Source: Gammaproteobacteria bacterium (lineage in GTDB: Bacteria; Pseudomonadota; Gammaproteobacteria; Pseudomonadales; Azotimanducaceae). From it: a stretch of 6,499 nucleotides of DNA. A program made the translations under genes and the position numbers. Below, in pieces: positions 5,428-6,499 of this stretch (positions are counted from its first letter, which is position 1; every line of letters starts with the position of its first letter). The notes under the pieces are model-generated. The model saw only the letters and a list, made by a program, of their open reading frames with translations. It was not told the origin of the DNA and did no database searches. The DNA lies in contig DMUF01000026.1 in the NCBI GenBank assembly GCA_003476445.1, positions 1 through 6,499 on the forward strand. The letters are read 5' to 3'.

Positions 5428-6499
5428 ACACCCTGCGCGGGTTCAGTTTGTCGGGATGGATGCCGAACGCGTCGCGCGCCGCACGCACCTGCTCCAGCGG
5501 GATCTTCTGCTGCTCGGCCAGCACCCGCAGCGCCGCCAGCGCGACGAAGCGCCGATCCACCTCGAAGAAATGCCGCAGCTCATCGCGGGTGTCGGAACGC
5601 CCGAACCCGTCCGTGCCGAGCACGTGATAGGGCGCCCGAATACAGCCACGCAGCTGCTCCGCCAGCGCCTTCATGTAGTCCGAAGCGGCCACCACAGGCA
5701 CATCTCCCGCGAGCAGGCGTGCAACGTGGGCCTCCCGCGGTGGTTCCTCGGGATGCAGCAGATTGAAGCGCGCGCAGTCCTGAGCATCCCGGGCAAGCTC
5801 CGTGAAGCTCGTGGCGCTGAACACCTCGACCGTGAGTCCGAACTGCTCGACGAGCATCTCTGCGGCGGCCTCAACCTCACGTAATATCGTGCCCGCGCCG
5901 ACCAGCCGCACCCGCGGGCCCTCGCCGCTACCCAGCACGCGAAGCGGGTAAAGCCCCTTCAGAATATCGTCGCGAACACCGTCCGGCAGCGGAGGATGAG
6001 CGTAGTTCTCGTTCATCACCGTGACGTAATAGAAGACATTCTCGCGCTCACCGACCATGCGGCGCAGCCCGTCCTGCACGATGACCGCCAGCTCATAGCC
6101 ATAGCAGGGGTCGTAGGCGATGCAGTTGGGGATCGTCGACGCGAGCAGGTGGCTGTGTCCGTCCTGGTGCTGCAAGCCCTCGCCATTCAGCGTCGTGCGG
6201 CCCGAGGTTCCGCCAAGCAGGAAGCCGCGCGCCTGCATATCACCCGCCGCCCAGGCAAGATCGCCGATGCGCTGGAAGCCGAACATCGAATAAAAGATGT
6301 AGAACGGAATCAGCGTGCGTCCGTGGTTTGCATAGGCCGTCGCCGCGGCCATCCAGGCCGAGAAGGCGCCGGCTTCGTTGATTCCTTCCTCGAGTACCTG
6401 CCCGTCCTTCTGCTCCTTGTACGCAGCAATCTCCCCGGAGTCCTCCGGCTCGTAAAGCTGCCCGGCCGACGAATAGATGCCGAGCTGGCGGAACATGCC
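5426..6499 (-). CDS. aceE: Pyruvate dehydrogenase E1 (homodimeric type), C-terminal part, cut by window edge
   Basis: This is the thiamine-diphosphate-dependent E1 subunit that decarboxylates pyruvate and acetylates the lipoyl groups of E2. The frame is open to the right edge and no start lies in the window: the Met at 6496 is internal, aligning with the FRQ-GIYS segment about 530 residues into E. coli AceE (887 residues). The visible 357 codons contain QVLEEGINEAGAFSAWMAAATAY, whose EGINE segment should supply the Glu that activates the cofactor aminopyrimidine. They also contain YSMFGFQRIGDLAWAAGD, GGTSGRTTLNGEGLQHQDGHSH (active-site loop histidines), the transketolase C-terminal-like domain from SATSFTELARDAQDCARFN, and VLGTDGFGRSDTRDELRHFFEVD near the end. 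This is the AceE family, not the alpha/beta heterotetrameric E1. The stop TGA (5428-5426) abuts aceF, indicating one aceEF transcript. Identification is certain; only the N-terminal 60 percent is missing. Confidence 0.98.
   Translation of the reverse strand, partial: GMFRQLGIYSSAGQLYEPEDSGEIAAYKEQKDGQVLEEGINEAGAFSAWMAAATAYANHGRTLIPFYIFYSMFGFQRIGDLAWAAGDMQARGFLLGGTSGRTTLNGEGLQHQDGHSHLLASTIPNCIAYDPCYGYELAVIVQDGLRRMVGERENVFYYVTVMNENYAHPPLPDGVRDDILKGLYPLRVLGSGEGPRVRLVGAGTILREVEAAAEMLVEQFGLTVEVFSATSFTELARDAQDCARFNLLHPEEPPREAHVARLLAGDVPVVAASDYMKALAEQLRGCIRAPYHVLGTDGFGRSDTRDELRHFFEVDRRFVALAALRVLAEQQKIPLEQVRAARDAFGIHPDKLNPRRV

Noticed and set aside
4575..5627. Long 350-codon open frame on the plus strand opposite aceF and aceE
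   Set aside because: It is antisense to two unmistakable genes; its product is Arg-rich and low in complexity, as expected of a mirror frame in GC-rich codon-biased DNA, with no family resemblance.

Overview
This is a GC-rich bacterial chromosomal window made of conserved housekeeping genes, not a mobile or accessory region. The gene families point to a proteobacterium. A high-GC gammaproteobacterium is most likely: it has homodimeric AceE-type pyruvate dehydrogenase E1, a multi-lipoyl AceF with the Asn variant of the catalytic motif, YajQ, AmpG and enterobacterial-like GroES/GroEL. The HrcA operator (CIRCE) upstream of groES argues against Escherichia-like enterics, which control groESL by sigma-32, and fits lineages such as Xanthomonadales, Nevskiales or Steroidobacterales. 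That placement is inference.

Layout by coordinate. Positions 1-858 (minus strand) hold groES followed by the first 176 codons of groEL, which runs off the left edge. Their shared control region (about 896-1000) holds a textbook CIRCE operator, a candidate sigma-70 promoter, an inverted repeat centred on its -10 box, and three tandem 13-bp repeats abutting its -35 box. Positions 1093-2935 (minus strand) hold a probable two-gene operon, yajQ then ampG (muropeptide permease), 28 bp apart. Position 2936-3077 is a 142-bp divergent intergenic region. Positions 3078-3626 (plus strand) hold a single PduO-type cobalamin adenosyltransferase gene, the only plus-strand gene. It converges, with a 42-bp gap, on aceF (dihydrolipoamide acetyltransferase, 3669 to about 5417-5429, minus). 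aceF lies directly downstream of, and slightly overlaps or abuts, the C-terminal part of aceE (5426-6499, minus), which runs off the right edge.

How the genes work together: aceE and aceF encode E1 and E2 of the pyruvate dehydrogenase complex and are translationally adjacent. The third subunit gene (lpd, E3) does not follow aceF, so E3 must be encoded elsewhere. groES and groEL encode the chaperonin pair under heat-shock repression. yajQ and ampG link a nucleotide-binding regulator family to cell-wall recycling by position only. The adenosyltransferase makes coenzyme B12.

I see no RNA genes, CRISPR, insertion sequences, att sites or phage genes. I found no undescribed system. The points most worth a second look are the layered groESL control region and the start-codon arrangements of aceF and ampG.
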